Positions 8,864 to 17,207 of a DNA stretch of 64,000 bases are shown in pieces. Origin of the DNA: Bryobacterales bacterium KBS 96 (GTDB lineage: Bacteria; Acidobacteriota; Terriglobia; Bryobacterales; Bryobacteraceae). The stretch is taken from positions 2,582,629 through 2,646,628 of the forward strand of contig KB906767.1 in assembly GCA_000381625.1 (NCBI GenBank). The letters run 5' to 3'. A program made the position numbers and the translations under genes. The notes beneath the pieces were generated by a model. The model was not told the DNA's origin. It saw nothing but the letters and a program-made list of their open reading frames with translations, and did not search any database. Within the stretch, counting starts at the first letter, position 1. Each line of letters starts with the position of its first letter.

Positions 8864-9937
8864 CTATACCGTCGCGGATTCTTCCAGCGTCAACACGCCT
8901 TTATCAGCGTCTAACGTCGCCATGATGCCCAGCGGCAGCGTCAACTGATCGCTGGTGTGCCCGATTGTCAGGCCGGAAAGCACCGGCGCCTTGACGTCCG
9001 TGAAGCGGTCGTCGAGCACTTCGCCAAAGGTCATATCCCAGGCGAAGGACGGCTTGTAATCGCTCGGCCCGCAGTTAAGGCATTCGCCGAACACGATGCC
9101 CGTGGCCTTTTGTAACTTATTCGCAAGCAGCAACTGCGTCAGCATCCGGTCTATCCGGTACGGCTCCTCGCCGACATCCTCCGTGAAGAAAATGCGCTCC
9201 CGGGTCTCGATTTCATATGGCGTGCCCATTAACGATGTAACCAGCGTGAGATTGCCGCCGATGAGCCGTCCCCGTGCGACGCCCGGATGAATGGTGCGGA
9301 GTTCGTGCGCCGGCCGCAACTGATTCGCAGCGGGAGGATTCGTAAGGGCGCCCAGTGGCGCGGTCTGAAACAGCGCGCGGCGGAAACAGTCCTGCGTATA
9401 CGGGGTGAATTCGGACAGCAGCACCGGACCGTGAAAGGTGACGAGTCCCGACATTTTATGGATCGCCAGATGCATGGCAGTGACGTCGCTGTAGCCGAGG
9501 AAAATTTTTGGATTCGTGCGAATGAGGTCGTAATCGATGCCGGCGAGAAGCTGCCCGGATCCGTATCCGCCGCGAATGCAGATGATGGCCTGCACTTCGG
9601 GATCCTGGAACATCGCATGGAGATCGTCCAGACGCTCGGCAACAGTCGCGACGCGTCGCGCCCGTTGAGCTCGCACGTTCTTGCCCCATTTCGCTTTCAG
9701 CCCGAAGTATTCGACGGTTTTTTGCGCAAGCTGCTGCCGGTCCGGATCGGTCACCTGCGTCGACGGACTGATGATTCCTACCGTATTGCCGGGCCGCAAG
9801 GCGCGAGGCTTGATGAGATCGTGCGACTGTGGCCTTTGCGCGTGCAATGCGGGCGTTGCCGCTGCGGCCGGCAATGATAGAAGAGCTTTTCGGCGGGTCA
9901 CTGCGGTCAGGGCTATCATGGCCGCTCTCGATGCCAT
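8864..9937 (-). CDS. LD-carboxypeptidase (MccF/LdcA, peptidase family S66), exported
   Basis: About 357 residues. The start chosen (9937) lies just after the stop of the preceding minus-strand gene; 9919 is an alternative. A Tat-like TRRKALLSLPAAAATPALHA leader is followed by the S66 signature regions: GNTVGIISPSTQ, CIRGGYGSGQLL, LGYSDVTAMHLAI with the likely nucleophilic serine, ARGRLIGGNL, FFTEDVGEEPYRIDRML with the glutamate, and GLTIGHTSDQLTLPLG with the histidine. The enzyme removes the terminal D-alanine from muropeptide tetrapeptides in cell-wall recycling, or hydrolyses related peptides. The leader would place it in the periplasm. Confidence 0.9.
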   Translation of the reverse strand: MASRAAMIALTAVTRRKALLSLPAAAATPALHAQRPQSHDLIKPRALRPGNTVGIISPSTQVTDPDRQQLAQKTVEYFGLKAKWGKNVRAQRARRVATVAERLDDLHAMFQDPEVQAIICIRGGYGSGQLLAGIDYDLIRTNPKIFLGYSDVTAMHLAIHKMSGLVTFHGPVLLSEFTPYTQDCFRRALFQTAPLGALTNPPAANQLRPAHELRTIHPGVARGRLIGGNLTLVTSLMGTPYEIETRERIFFTEDVGEEPYRIDRMLTQLLLANKLQKATGIVFGECLNCGPSDYKPSFAWDMTFGEVLDDRFTDVKAPVLSGLTIGHTSDQLTLPLGIMATLDADKGVLTLEESATV

Positions 9938-9945
9938 GGCTGCCG

Positions 9946-10740
9946 TCACTGCTCCCGGAACGCAATGACAACGTTCGTTTGCGGCCCTTCGCGGCTGATT
10001 GTTACGGTCGCGGTCTGCCCGTCGTTTTCGGCCGTCAAGACGCCTCCGTCGGTTCCTTCTCCCGAAACGGCGGTCTTGTTCACCTTGAAGCTCTTGCCAT
10101 TGAAGGCAGCTTCGTAATAGTTCATTACCTGGACGGGATCGTCCGATGTCTTGAACTGATAGTTGCCCGCCGCCTTGCCGTTCTCGGTCGAGTTGAACGC
10201 CGCGATGTGCGAGACGCCGGGATATTTCGGAATCCACGCTTGCTTGATTCCGGTATCGCTATTGGCCTCCACCGTGACCCTTTTACCCTTGCCGTCGGTG
10301 ACCTCAATTCTGCCGTTCCCGTCGCCGCCGAGCGCTATTCTTTCCCCATTGTCGCCAATGATCCGGATCTTGCCTTGCTTCGCATCTTGGAGATCGAGCG
10401 TCAGAGTTTTATGGTCTTTTTTGTTATAGACCTTGATGATTCCAGCGCTGCGGTCGATCCTGACGACCTCAAGATCGGGATTTGCCATCTCCACCAGGCG
10501 TTTGGTCACGTAATCGGGGTTTCGGCGCAAGAATGTAGCGCAGGAACGTGTCGCAATCGTGCATGTTGCCAGCGCCAGCACCAGGATGAGCAGGCAGCCG
10601 CCGCCGATGAACAGCAGCAGGTTCCCTTTTTGCTTCGGAGGCGCGGGAGGTGGAGCCTGCGCATACGGTGGTTGTCCGGGTATTGCTGCGGGCTGACCGG
10701 GATAGGGCGGCTGCGGCGCGTTCGGCGGATAGCTCGACAT
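9946..10740 (-). CDS. Membrane-anchored protein with Pro-rich N-terminus, unknown function
   Basis: 264 residues. A Pro/Tyr/Gln-rich cytoplasmic tail (residues ~1-36) is followed by KQKG and one membrane helix (LLLFIGGGCLLILVLALATC). The extracytoplasmic part is beta-rich with DGNGRIEVTDGKGKR-type strands and a C-terminal region NYQFKTSDDPVQVMNYYEAAF that resembles small proteins of unknown role in Acidobacteria. No catalytic motif is seen. Its stop lies 9 bp before the LD-carboxypeptidase start, so the two are likely co-transcribed. Confidence 0.72.
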   Translation of the reverse strand: MSSYPPNAPQPPYPGQPAAIPGQPPYAQAPPPAPPKQKGNLLLFIGGGCLLILVLALATCTIATRSCATFLRRNPDYVTKRLVEMANPDLEVVRIDRSAGIIKVYNKKDHKTLTLDLQDAKQGKIRIIGDNGERIALGGDGNGRIEVTDGKGKRVTVEANSDTGIKQAWIPKYPGVSHIAAFNSTENGKAAGNYQFKTSDDPVQVMNYYEAAFNGKSFKVNKTAVSGEGTDGGVLTAENDGQTATVTISREGPQTNVVIAFREQ

Positions 10741-10817
10741 AGGTATCGGACTATCCTAGCCACGTTTGCCGCCGGTTGCAAACCGTAAGGACCTACGCGT
10801 AACGGGCTAGTACCAAC

Positions 10818-11735
10818 TCATTCAATCCGAAATTTGTAACTGGTTTCACGGTCTTGGTTTCCAATCAGATCGTGCACGGTGACCACCATGGTGTATTCGC
10901 CTCCGGCCAGATTTGGGGTTGTCGTCACGCTGAGGACGCCCGGCACGAACTGGGGTGGGTAGGACGTGGCAATTTTTTCGTTAGCGGCTTCGGGCCGCGT
11001 AAAAATCTGCGAGCCGTCCGGCCGCAGGACTTTTACGCCATATTGCAACGCTACCGAGTTGGCTGGGCCAACCTTGAAACCGGTGATATCGAAACGGGCC
11101 CAGACCGTGGCGCCGGCACGATAAGCCGCAACTTCAAGACCGGGGCCATCCTGTTGCGATCGCAGAAATCGGAAGTTCTGCAGGGTCAGAGTGGTGACTG
11201 GGCGAATGGCGGGGCCGCCAATTTGAAAGGGATACTCGGCTTTTGCCGTCGTTTTCGCCAACACGTCCTCCACCGTTACACGTGCTGTGTAGATTCCGGC
11301 AGCGATATAAGACGGAAGCAGGAACGAGGCGCGCCGTTTGGGAATCCATTTCTTGTCCTGGGGGGTGATGTCGTCCCGGATCGTTCCTCGCTCAGGCGGC
11401 GCCAGCGCGATATTCTTGTCGTCAACAACTTCGACCGTATAATTCAGAGATATTTGACGGGATTCGGAATACGCGTCTCCACTGACCTTGAAACCGGACA
11501 CTGCAAATTCGAAATGCAGGTAATCGCCGGGCAAAAACTTGTAATCGCGGGGCACGAAAGGGCCGTCTTCCACCCGCTGTACGCCGGCGTTCACGATCTG
11601 CAGCTTCGGCTGACGCGGCTCGGGCGCCGCGGCAAAAAGAATAGACGGGATCGCGAGCGCGAACGCCGTGAGAGGATTCCATCGGATACCCGGCAGTGGG
11701 CTTGGCACGTCGAACTCCTGATTCTTCTGTATCAC
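10818..11735 (-). CDS. Secreted protein with two Ig-like beta-sandwich repeats, unknown function
   Basis: 305 residues. The N-terminus carries a hydrophobic segment (LTAFALAIPSILFAAAPE) that can act as a signal peptide. Two related halves follow: each has a FxxFxVSGFKV/FDITGFKV strand, a Y-x-V-E-V/YGVKV strand with a D-x-x-G turn, and an ending Y-T-A-R-V-T-V-E-D / Y-T-M-V-V-T-V-H-D. This is an internal duplication of an Ig-like fold. No enzyme residues are seen. Binding or structural role in the envelope is inferred only from the fold. Confidence 0.68.
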   Translation of the reverse strand: MIQKNQEFDVPSPLPGIRWNPLTAFALAIPSILFAAAPEPRQPKLQIVNAGVQRVEDGPFVPRDYKFLPGDYLHFEFAVSGFKVSGDAYSESRQISLNYTVEVVDDKNIALAPPERGTIRDDITPQDKKWIPKRRASFLLPSYIAAGIYTARVTVEDVLAKTTAKAEYPFQIGGPAIRPVTTLTLQNFRFLRSQQDGPGLEVAAYRAGATVWARFDITGFKVGPANSVALQYGVKVLRPDGSQIFTRPEAANEKIATSYPPQFVPGVLSVTTTPNLAGGEYTMVVTVHDLIGNQDRETSYKFRIE

Positions 11736-11804
11736 GGACGAGGGCTACCGATGAGGGAATTTGGAACTTGCAGCGGATTCGGCCGTCGAATAGTGAGTTA
11801 ACCA

Positions 11805-12536
11805 GTGGTACTTGCGGGACAAACCTTCATGGGGTTGCCGAACAATCAATCAAACCTACTGAGCCGGAGTTTACCGGCTTTGCTCCTGGCCGCCGCGCTG
11901 CTTCCGCTTACGGCCACGGGGCAAACCTACCATCCGGTCACCGGCCGCCGTATCGCGCCCGTAATGGGAATGAGCGGCGCGGACTGGCTCAACCGGCCTG
12001 AACGAGAGCGTGAAGAAGACACGGCGCTGGCTATCAAAGAATTACATCTTCAGCCCGGCATGGTGGTCGCCGATATCGGCGCGGGAACTGGTTATTACAG
12101 TATTCGGATCGCCAGGCACGTTCTGCCGGGAGGAAAGGTTCTGGCGAACGATATTCAACCGGAAATGCTGCGGCGGCTGAGAGCAAACGCCGAGGTAGTA
12201 CAGGTCGCCAACATCGAGACTATTCTCGGCACGGAATCGGACCCGAAGCTTCCGGCAAATGCAGTCGACCTCGTGATTATGGTGGACGTGTATCACGAAC
12301 TGTCGCGGCCACAGCGAATACTCGGACATATTCGAGCGGCTTTGAAGCCCGGCGGCAAATTGGTTCTACTCGAATATCGCAAAGAAGATCCCAGCGTGCC
12401 GATACGCCCCGAACATAAGATGAGCATCGCTGAAGTGAAAGCTGAGGTGGAACCTGAAGGGTATCGGTTCGAGCAAAGCATTGAATCGCTGCCTTGGCAG
12501 CACATGATCTTTTTCAGAAAGGCCCTGCCGAATTGA
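11805..12536 (+). CDS. Class I SAM-dependent methyltransferase with an N-terminal signal peptide
   Basis: 243 residues from the GTG at 11805 (ATG at 11829 also possible). Residues ~20-40 (LPALLLAAALLPLTATGQTY) look like a cleavable signal peptide. The rest is a normal Rossmann methyltransferase: VVADIGAGTGYYSIRIA (motif I), ANDIQPEMLRRL (acidic residue of motif II), VDLVIMVDVYHE and LKPGGKLVLLEYR (motifs IV-VI). Export is odd because SAM is cytoplasmic, yet similar leadered methyltransferases are common in acidobacterial and planctomycete genomes. The 3' end overlaps the convergent glycosyltransferase gene by 23 bp. Confidence 0.82.
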   Translation: MVLAGQTFMGLPNNQSNLLSRSLPALLLAAALLPLTATGQTYHPVTGRRIAPVMGMSGADWLNRPEREREEDTALAIKELHLQPGMVVADIGAGTGYYSIRIARHVLPGGKVLANDIQPEMLRRLRANAEVVQVANIETILGTESDPKLPANAVDLVIMVDVYHELSRPQRILGHIRAALKPGGKLVLLEYRKEDPSVPIRPEHKMSIAEVKAEVEPEGYRFEQSIESLPWQHMIFFRKALPN

Positions 12537-13596
12537 GTTCGCGGTAGAGGTCCGCCCACAGCGATGCGACCGCGGAGCCCCGATATCGATCGCATTCCGC
12601 CAGCGCGTTCCGTGCGAGGCGGGGGGCCCGTCCGTCTTCTTCGAGAAGCCTCATTGCGGCCAAAGCCATTGCCCGATGGTCATCCGGCGGAACCAGCAGT
12701 CCCGTGCGTCCGTGCTCGACGACGTACGAAATGCCGCCGGCCTTTGTAGCGATCACTGGCAACCCGCTGGCAAAGCATTCCAGCACGGAGCCCGGCATGT
12801 TGTCGATATCCGGGCTTGTTATATAGATGCCGGCCTCGTTATGCAACTCGGCCATGCGCTGCGGAGATACGGCTCCGAGAAACTCTACATTATGCAGGCC
12901 GAGTTCGCGAACCATGGCTTCGAGTCGAGGCCGGAGCGGGCCGTCGTGGGCAAGAATCAGGCGCGCGCCTGGATATTTGGCTTGCACAATGCAGAACGCC
13001 CGCAGCGAACATGGGACGTTATACAGCGGTTCCATTGCACGGTTGTGCAGGAAAACGGGACATGGCCGTGATCGCTCCCGATACCTGAATTCGGCCGTAT
13101 CGACGATGTTCGGAATGGAGCGGGCGCACAATCCAAACCGGGCAAACGCATCCACGAGGAACTGGGACGGGGCCACGATGCGATCCGCAATCCGCATCAA
13201 CCGAAGCGCCCGGGGAAATTTTCGGAGATGGTCTTCCAGACGTCCGTCATGATAGTTCAGAATCGTTTTCTTGCGCTGCAATCGAGCGACCAGCAGAGCC
13301 GGCGCGGGCGCCAGAAGAAACGACCAATAGGCGGCGCTGAAGGCGTGGATGACATCATATTGCGGAACGCGCACGAGCAAGGCTGCGAGGTAGGCGGCTT
13401 CGGTCGCGAGCGTTCGGATGTATTTAATCCGCTGCAATCGCCGAAGCGGCCCCGGCAGTATCGGATTAACCGGCAGGAAATCGACTTCGATGCCGGGTTC
13501 TTTGCGCAGATGCGCGAGCAACTTGGCTGCCTGAATGGACTGGCCGCCAAGAATATCGAGCGATGGGCCGACCATCAGAATACGGACCGGCTTCAC
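12514..13596 (-). CDS. Glycosyltransferase family 4
   Basis: 360 residues, GTG start at 13596. GT-B fold: N-terminal MVGPSLDILGGQSIQAAKLL nucleotide-fold entry, central linker, and C-terminal SPDIDNMPGSVLECFASGLPVIATKAGGI containing the family's E-x7-E-type acidic region. Transfers a sugar from a nucleotide donor to an envelope glycan or lipid acceptor. Its start overlaps the stop of a 39-codon asparagine-synthase remnant (ATG-less, GTGA overlap), so it is probably translated by coupling. It is not next to other glycan genes, though the remnant suggests an older cluster. Donor and acceptor are unknown. Confidence 0.87.
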   Translation of the reverse strand: MKPVRILMVGPSLDILGGQSIQAAKLLAHLRKEPGIEVDFLPVNPILPGPLRRLQRIKYIRTLATEAAYLAALLVRVPQYDVIHAFSAAYWSFLLAPAPALLVARLQRKKTILNYHDGRLEDHLRKFPRALRLMRIADRIVAPSQFLVDAFARFGLCARSIPNIVDTAEFRYRERSRPCPVFLHNRAMEPLYNVPCSLRAFCIVQAKYPGARLILAHDGPLRPRLEAMVRELGLHNVEFLGAVSPQRMAELHNEAGIYITSPDIDNMPGSVLECFASGLPVIATKAGGISYVVEHGRTGLLVPPDDHRAMALAAMRLLEEDGRAPRLARNALAECDRYRGSAVASLWADLYRELNSAGPF

Positions 13597-13712
13597 CGCG
13601 GCGGCCGCTCCGAATGGCGTCCGCGGTGTATGTACAAGGCGATGAGGGCGGACACGGCGGTCCTGCTGCGCTCCAGGCAGAGATCACCGGCGATCCCGGC
13701 TATACCGCACAA
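13593..13712 (-). pseudogene. Relic of asparagine synthase (glutamine-hydrolysing), N-terminus only
   Basis: A TTG start at 13712 preceded by AAAGGAG at good spacing opens a frame reading (M)CGIAGIAGDL...RTAVSALIALYIHRG and then stops after eight more codons. Class II glutamine amidotransferases such as AsnB begin exactly with Met-Cys-Gly-Ile-Ala-Gly, with Cys2 as the nucleophile, and continue to an HRGPD motif. Here the frame changes right after HRG. The remaining >550 codons are absent. The remnant stop overlaps the GT4 start, consistent with an internal deletion that joined the asnB start to the downstream gene. Asparagine-synthase and GT4 genes often neighbour each other in EPS clusters. 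It might now act as a coupling leader. Confidence 0.6.
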
Positions 13713-13860
13713 AGGCTTCTCCTTTGATTGAGTGTAGATGAGATGGCCCCAGTGCCGGGCAGATGACGTCGTACGTGGGCTAAGGAGTGCGCGCCACATC
13801 GCGATGCTGGCACAATAGAGGTAGCGGCGATTTTTCGTTTGTATTTCGAAGGAGTCTGAA

Positions 13861-14298
13861 TTGCAATATCCCGAACAACTCATTGGCCTGATGCGCCAGG
13901 ATCTAACGCAGTATGGTGTTCAAGAAGCCCGTACGCCGGAAGAGGTCGACCGAGTTCTCGGCCCGGACAGCGGAAACGTTCTGATGGTGGTCAACTCCGT
14001 TTGTGGCTGCGCGGCAGGTAAGGCACGGCCCGCGGTCGGCATGGCGCTACAACACGTCAACCGGCCCGACGTTACCGCAACCGTGTTCGCGGGCGGAGAT
14101 GTACTGGCCGTGGCGCGCGTGCGCGAAAAACTGGCTGGCGTGCCACCGTCATCGCCCTCCATGGCGCTGTTTCAGAATGGCAAGCCGGTGTTCATGCTGC
14201 ACCGCAGCGATATCGAAACCCGGAATGCTCCGGCAATTGCCGAACTGCTGACGGAAGCGTTCGATCAGTACTGCGCGCCGGTGACCAAAGCTTCCTAA
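13861..14298 (+). CDS. Bacilliredoxin, BrxA/BrxB (YphP/YqiW) family
   Basis: 145 residues, TTG start preceded by AAGGAGTCTGAA. It carries the diagnostic VNSVCGCAAG segment with the CGC redox motif (Cys48, Cys50), plus PAVGMALQH and a thioredoxin-like C-terminus (SPSMALFQNGKPVFMLHRSDIE). In Firmicutes these proteins remove bacillithiol from S-bacillithiolated proteins; acidobacteria carry homologs too. The gene is monocistronic and divergent from the glycosyltransferase. No bacillithiol biosynthesis gene is in the window, so the thiol partner is inferred. Confidence 0.92.
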   Translation: MQYPEQLIGLMRQDLTQYGVQEARTPEEVDRVLGPDSGNVLMVVNSVCGCAAGKARPAVGMALQHVNRPDVTATVFAGGDVLAVARVREKLAGVPPSSPSMALFQNGKPVFMLHRSDIETRNAPAIAELLTEAFDQYCAPVTKAS

Positions 14299-14641
14299 CT
14301 TATTGAGCGAGAGGGCGGTGTGAGTATCCGCCCCTCTTCCCTGCTCCAAGTATCTTTCCGCCCCGAGTTTTCCTTTCTCCAATCAAAACTCCACAAGGTT
14401 CGACTGCGGTTTGTGCAGTCGCCGGCCAAACTGAGTAGCGCAATTTACTTCGATCTATAAGAGCTTTCATTAACGTGTCGATCGTTGCAAATATTTCGCG
14501 CATTCCGCGGCGTTGGAGCTTATTATGATTGAGATCCTTTAGTTGTCGAAGCTGGTTGGCGGTCCATGCCGATGGAGACACTTATTCGTCTTGCGAAACT
14601 GCTTCAACCGCATCATTGACTGGCACGAAAGGTAACTCGAC
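14299..14641. other. Intergenic region, no gene seen
   Basis: 343 bp between two plus-strand genes. Frames are short and lack start signals. A 7-bp hairpin, CGACTGC (14401-14407) with GCAGTCG (14415-14421), is the only structure I noticed. A weak GAAAGG just before 14642 could be the ribosome binding site of the next gene. Confidence 0.4.
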
Positions 14642-15343
14642 ATGCAAGGTCCCGCTCATGCCCGCAGGGGAAGACTATCAATTTACCCGAGAATTTTCGC
14701 GGTCGCAGTTCTACTTTTGTTGGGGACCCTCGGCTGGCTCGATTCGAAGCGCCCGGCGCGAGATCAGATCATTGCACGCGCAGCAATCGGGGGAGTGCAC
14801 TTTTATCAAACTCAAATTCACCCTTACACCGAGCGATACGTTCGCTGCCGCCTCACTCCCAGCTGCTCCCGGTTCGCGCTAGACACACTGCGAAGCAATG
14901 GCGTTCAGGGAGTATCTGCAATAGCGAATCGCCTGTTGCTCTGTAACCGCACGCCCGCTTCCGCTCAAGTTGCCTCAGGAGGGTTTGCTTGGGGGCTGCT
15001 GCTTCTTCAATCCGATCAGGCGGCGGGAGCGGCCGGCTGCTTAGGATGCGCCGGCCTTGGCGGGTTCCTTATTGTGGTGATTGCCGGATTGATTATTTCC
15101 TGGATCGCGCTTTTGGTTTGGGTTGTACGCGATTCGCGCGCCCGCTCGGCGGATAACCCGATTCTCTGGATGCTGCTTGTTCTGTTTTTCCACGTTTTAG
15201 GCCTGATTATTTATTTGTTTGCACGGCCGAAAGGCAGCTTCGCGCAATGCCAGAATTGCAAAGGAAATAAGCTCGCACACCTGCGAATCTGTCCCCAATG
15301 CGGCCATCCAACGGACGGACCGACGTCGGTCCAAATGGCCTGA
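14642..15343 (+). CDS. YidD-like membrane protein fused to a PLDc_N-like helix pair and a zinc ribbon
   Basis: 233 residues. After a first hydrophobic helix (~19-32), residues 53-102 match YidD (membrane protein insertion efficiency factor): HFYQTQIHPY, CRLTPSCSRFA with Cys69/Cys75, and RLLLC with Cys101. The canonical tail GGxDPVP is missing. Instead come a glycine/alanine-rich helix, a pair of helices (LIISWIALLVWVVRDSRAR ... LFFHVLGLIIYLFARPKG, ~143-197) typical of the N-terminal anchor of cardiolipin synthases, and a C-terminal zinc ribbon (Cys203/206/217/220). YidD usually is a ~70-90-residue protein next to yidC; neither rnpA nor yidC is here. Function is likely envelope-related but unproven. 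Confidence 0.78.
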   Translation: MQGPAHARRGRLSIYPRIFAVAVLLLLGTLGWLDSKRPARDQIIARAAIGGVHFYQTQIHPYTERYVRCRLTPSCSRFALDTLRSNGVQGVSAIANRLLLCNRTPASAQVASGGFAWGLLLLQSDQAAGAAGCLGCAGLGGFLIVVIAGLIISWIALLVWVVRDSRARSADNPILWMLLVLFFHVLGLIIYLFARPKGSFAQCQNCKGNKLAHLRICPQCGHPTDGPTSVQMA

Positions 15344-15385
15344 AGGCGGATGGCGCAGTCTAACAGCGCCGCCGCATGATTCAAT

Positions 15386-16279
15386 CTATAGCTTGTTCGC
15401 GCTCTCGAATCGCAGTTCGCCTGCTTCGATCCGTATCGGCAGAGAATTATCTTTTGGCGGAAGGGGACACGTGGCGTAAGGAGTAAAGCAGCAAGGCGGA
15501 TTGTATGCTTTGTTGAAATCCAGAACCACTTTGTTGTCTTGTGGCAATGGCGTATTCAGCATCCTTCCGGCCGGATAGGTTTCTTTCTTGCTCGTTAGGT
15601 CTTTGAAGATGAAGAACAGAGTCCTTCCTTCATAAACCGGACGCAACCGGTAGCTTTGTCCCTTATAGCTGAACTCGACGATACCAGGACTTTCCTGCAT
15701 TTCGGTTTGCCCGATCACGCTCGGTACGGCGATTTTCCGGGGGTCCGGGATGAACTTCGCCTCGAACCGGAACGCGGCATTAATTGGGAAGAACTGTGTT
15801 CCTTTGAAGGTTTGTAAAGTTTGGCTGTTGCGATCCTTAACCCGGATGCCCAGCTTGTCTCCTCGTTCTATGACGTAGAACGAGATCGGCCCGACCTGAA
15901 CGATGTCGCTGTTGTCGTCCGCATCGTAATGCAGGGCTACCGGCCCTGTAAGAGCCTTCTTGTTGACGGTGACGCGGTCACCCGCCAGGTTCGAAAAGGT
16001 TACTACCTTGCCCGACAGTTTCAGAACGCCGACCTGCGGAGGCGCGTCGTTGGGAAGCAGAAAATCGTTGGTATCGCCCGAACCGATGCTGTTGTTGCCG
16101 GGTTTCAACCAGAACAATCCGGCCAGAGTCAGCCATCCGTCCTCGGAACGCAGCCCGGCTTCCCGGTGCTGCTGCCAAGTCAGGATCTGGCTTCGATAAT
16201 CGGGAGGAGCATTTTCCGCCGCCGGCATCATCCCCCCGACTAGCAGCAAGCCGATCAAAATCCTGGCCATCATCTTCAT
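15386..16279 (-). CDS. DUF1684 family protein, exported
   Basis: About 297 residues from the ATG at 16279, giving the leader MKMMARILIGLLLVGGMMPAAENA. The mature part matches DUF1684: DGWLTLAGLFWLKPG at the start, FFPINAAFRFEAKF in the middle and the C-terminal signature AYNPPCCFTPYATCPLPPKDNSLP followed by AGE. The family has a conserved beta-structure and unknown activity; it is widespread in soil bacteria. An upstream start at 16318 is also possible. Follows the SDR gene on the same strand after ~80 bp. Confidence 0.85.
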   Translation of the reverse strand: MKMMARILIGLLLVGGMMPAAENAPPDYRSQILTWQQHREAGLRSEDGWLTLAGLFWLKPGNNSIGSGDTNDFLLPNDAPPQVGVLKLSGKVVTFSNLAGDRVTVNKKALTGPVALHYDADDNSDIVQVGPISFYVIERGDKLGIRVKDRNSQTLQTFKGTQFFPINAAFRFEAKFIPDPRKIAVPSVIGQTEMQESPGIVEFSYKGQSYRLRPVYEGRTLFFIFKDLTSKKETYPAGRMLNTPLPQDNKVVLDFNKAYNPPCCFTPYATCPLPPKDNSLPIRIEAGELRFESANKL

Positions 16280-16361
16280 CGTACCGTCAGGCAAGGGGAT
16301 GTCCTGCCTGGGTTTCATTCCAGTTTTATAACCTGAACGAGTGATTTTGCCGGCTCCGCCG

Positions 16362-17147
16362 TCAATCATAGGGCCATGCGGGCTTGGTGAACGCGCCGCC
16401 ATCCACCCAGATGGTTTGTGCCGTTATGAAATCGGCGGCATCGCTCGCGAGAAACACGACCAGGCGCGCGACATCCTGCGGCACGCCGATGCGGCCAAGC
16501 GGCGTGAGGCGGGCCCATGTCGCCGCATAATCGCCGGCCTCCTGTTTCGTACGTTCAATTTCGATGGCGCCAGGAGCCACACAGTTCACCCGGACCTTGT
16601 GGGAGGCGAGTTCCACGGCCGCCACCTTCGTGAACATTTCGATGCCGCCTTTGCTCGCTGTGTAATCGACCAGATGCGGAAACGGAACTTTGTTGCAGCC
16701 CGAGCCGATGTTGACGATGCTCCCGGCACAGCCCTGCTTCACCATGTGGCGCGCCGCTGCTTGCGTGCAAAGAAAGCAGCCTTTCAAATTCGTGGCGATC
16801 ACGCCGTCCCATTCCTCTTCGGCAAGGTCGAGCAGCGATTTCCACGTCTGGCGGCCCGCATTGTTTACATGAATAGTCAGAGGAGAGAAATCGCCGGCGA
16901 TCTCAGCGAACATGCGATCGACATCCCGGGACTGCGCGACATCCGCCTGAGCTAACGCTGCGCGGCGCCCCAGCTTGCGAATTTCTTCGACAGTCGATTC
17001 CGCTCCCGCCCGGTCGGTGTGATAATTGACGACGACATTCGCGCCTGCGTTGGCAAGCGCAACCGCTATGCCCTTGCCGATGCCTTTACTCGCGCCTGTC
17101 ACGAGAGCATTGCGTTCAAGGAGAGGTTGAGCTGGTTCCGCCCGCAT
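16362..17147 (-). CDS. SDR family NAD(P)-dependent oxidoreductase
   Basis: 261 residues, classical short-chain dehydrogenase: TGASKGIGKGIA cofactor loop, NNAG motif, catalytic serine in NIGSGCN, YTASKGG with the Tyr-x-x-x-Lys pair, and the usual C-terminal IWVDGG. The serine position reads GSG rather than the commoner SS, but a serine is kept. Closest in pattern to 3-oxoacyl-ACP reductase/glucose-1-dehydrogenase-like members; the real substrate cannot be assigned. Lies between a DUF1684 gene and an aldo/keto reductase, all minus strand. Confidence 0.9.
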   Translation of the reverse strand: MRAEPAQPLLERNALVTGASKGIGKGIAVALANAGANVVVNYHTDRAGAESTVEEIRKLGRRAALAQADVAQSRDVDRMFAEIAGDFSPLTIHVNNAGRQTWKSLLDLAEEEWDGVIATNLKGCFLCTQAAARHMVKQGCAGSIVNIGSGCNKVPFPHLVDYTASKGGIEMFTKVAAVELASHKVRVNCVAPGAIEIERTKQEAGDYAATWARLTPLGRIGVPQDVARLVVFLASDAADFITAQTIWVDGGAFTKPAWPYD

Positions 17148-17207
17148 CGGAACGATTCTAACGTGAACGTGACGCCCGCTCCTCCGGCGACTGTCCCAAA
17201 CCGCAGG

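Noticed and set aside
9938-10237. N-terminal 100-codon extension of the LD-carboxypeptidase frame
   Set aside because: It overlaps the coding region of the upstream gene in another frame and has an unnatural Arg/Gly-rich composition; real start placed at 9937.
10854-11801. 315-codon plus-strand frame opposite the secreted Ig-like protein
   Set aside because: The minus-strand frame has a signal peptide and internal repeat; the plus one has neither.
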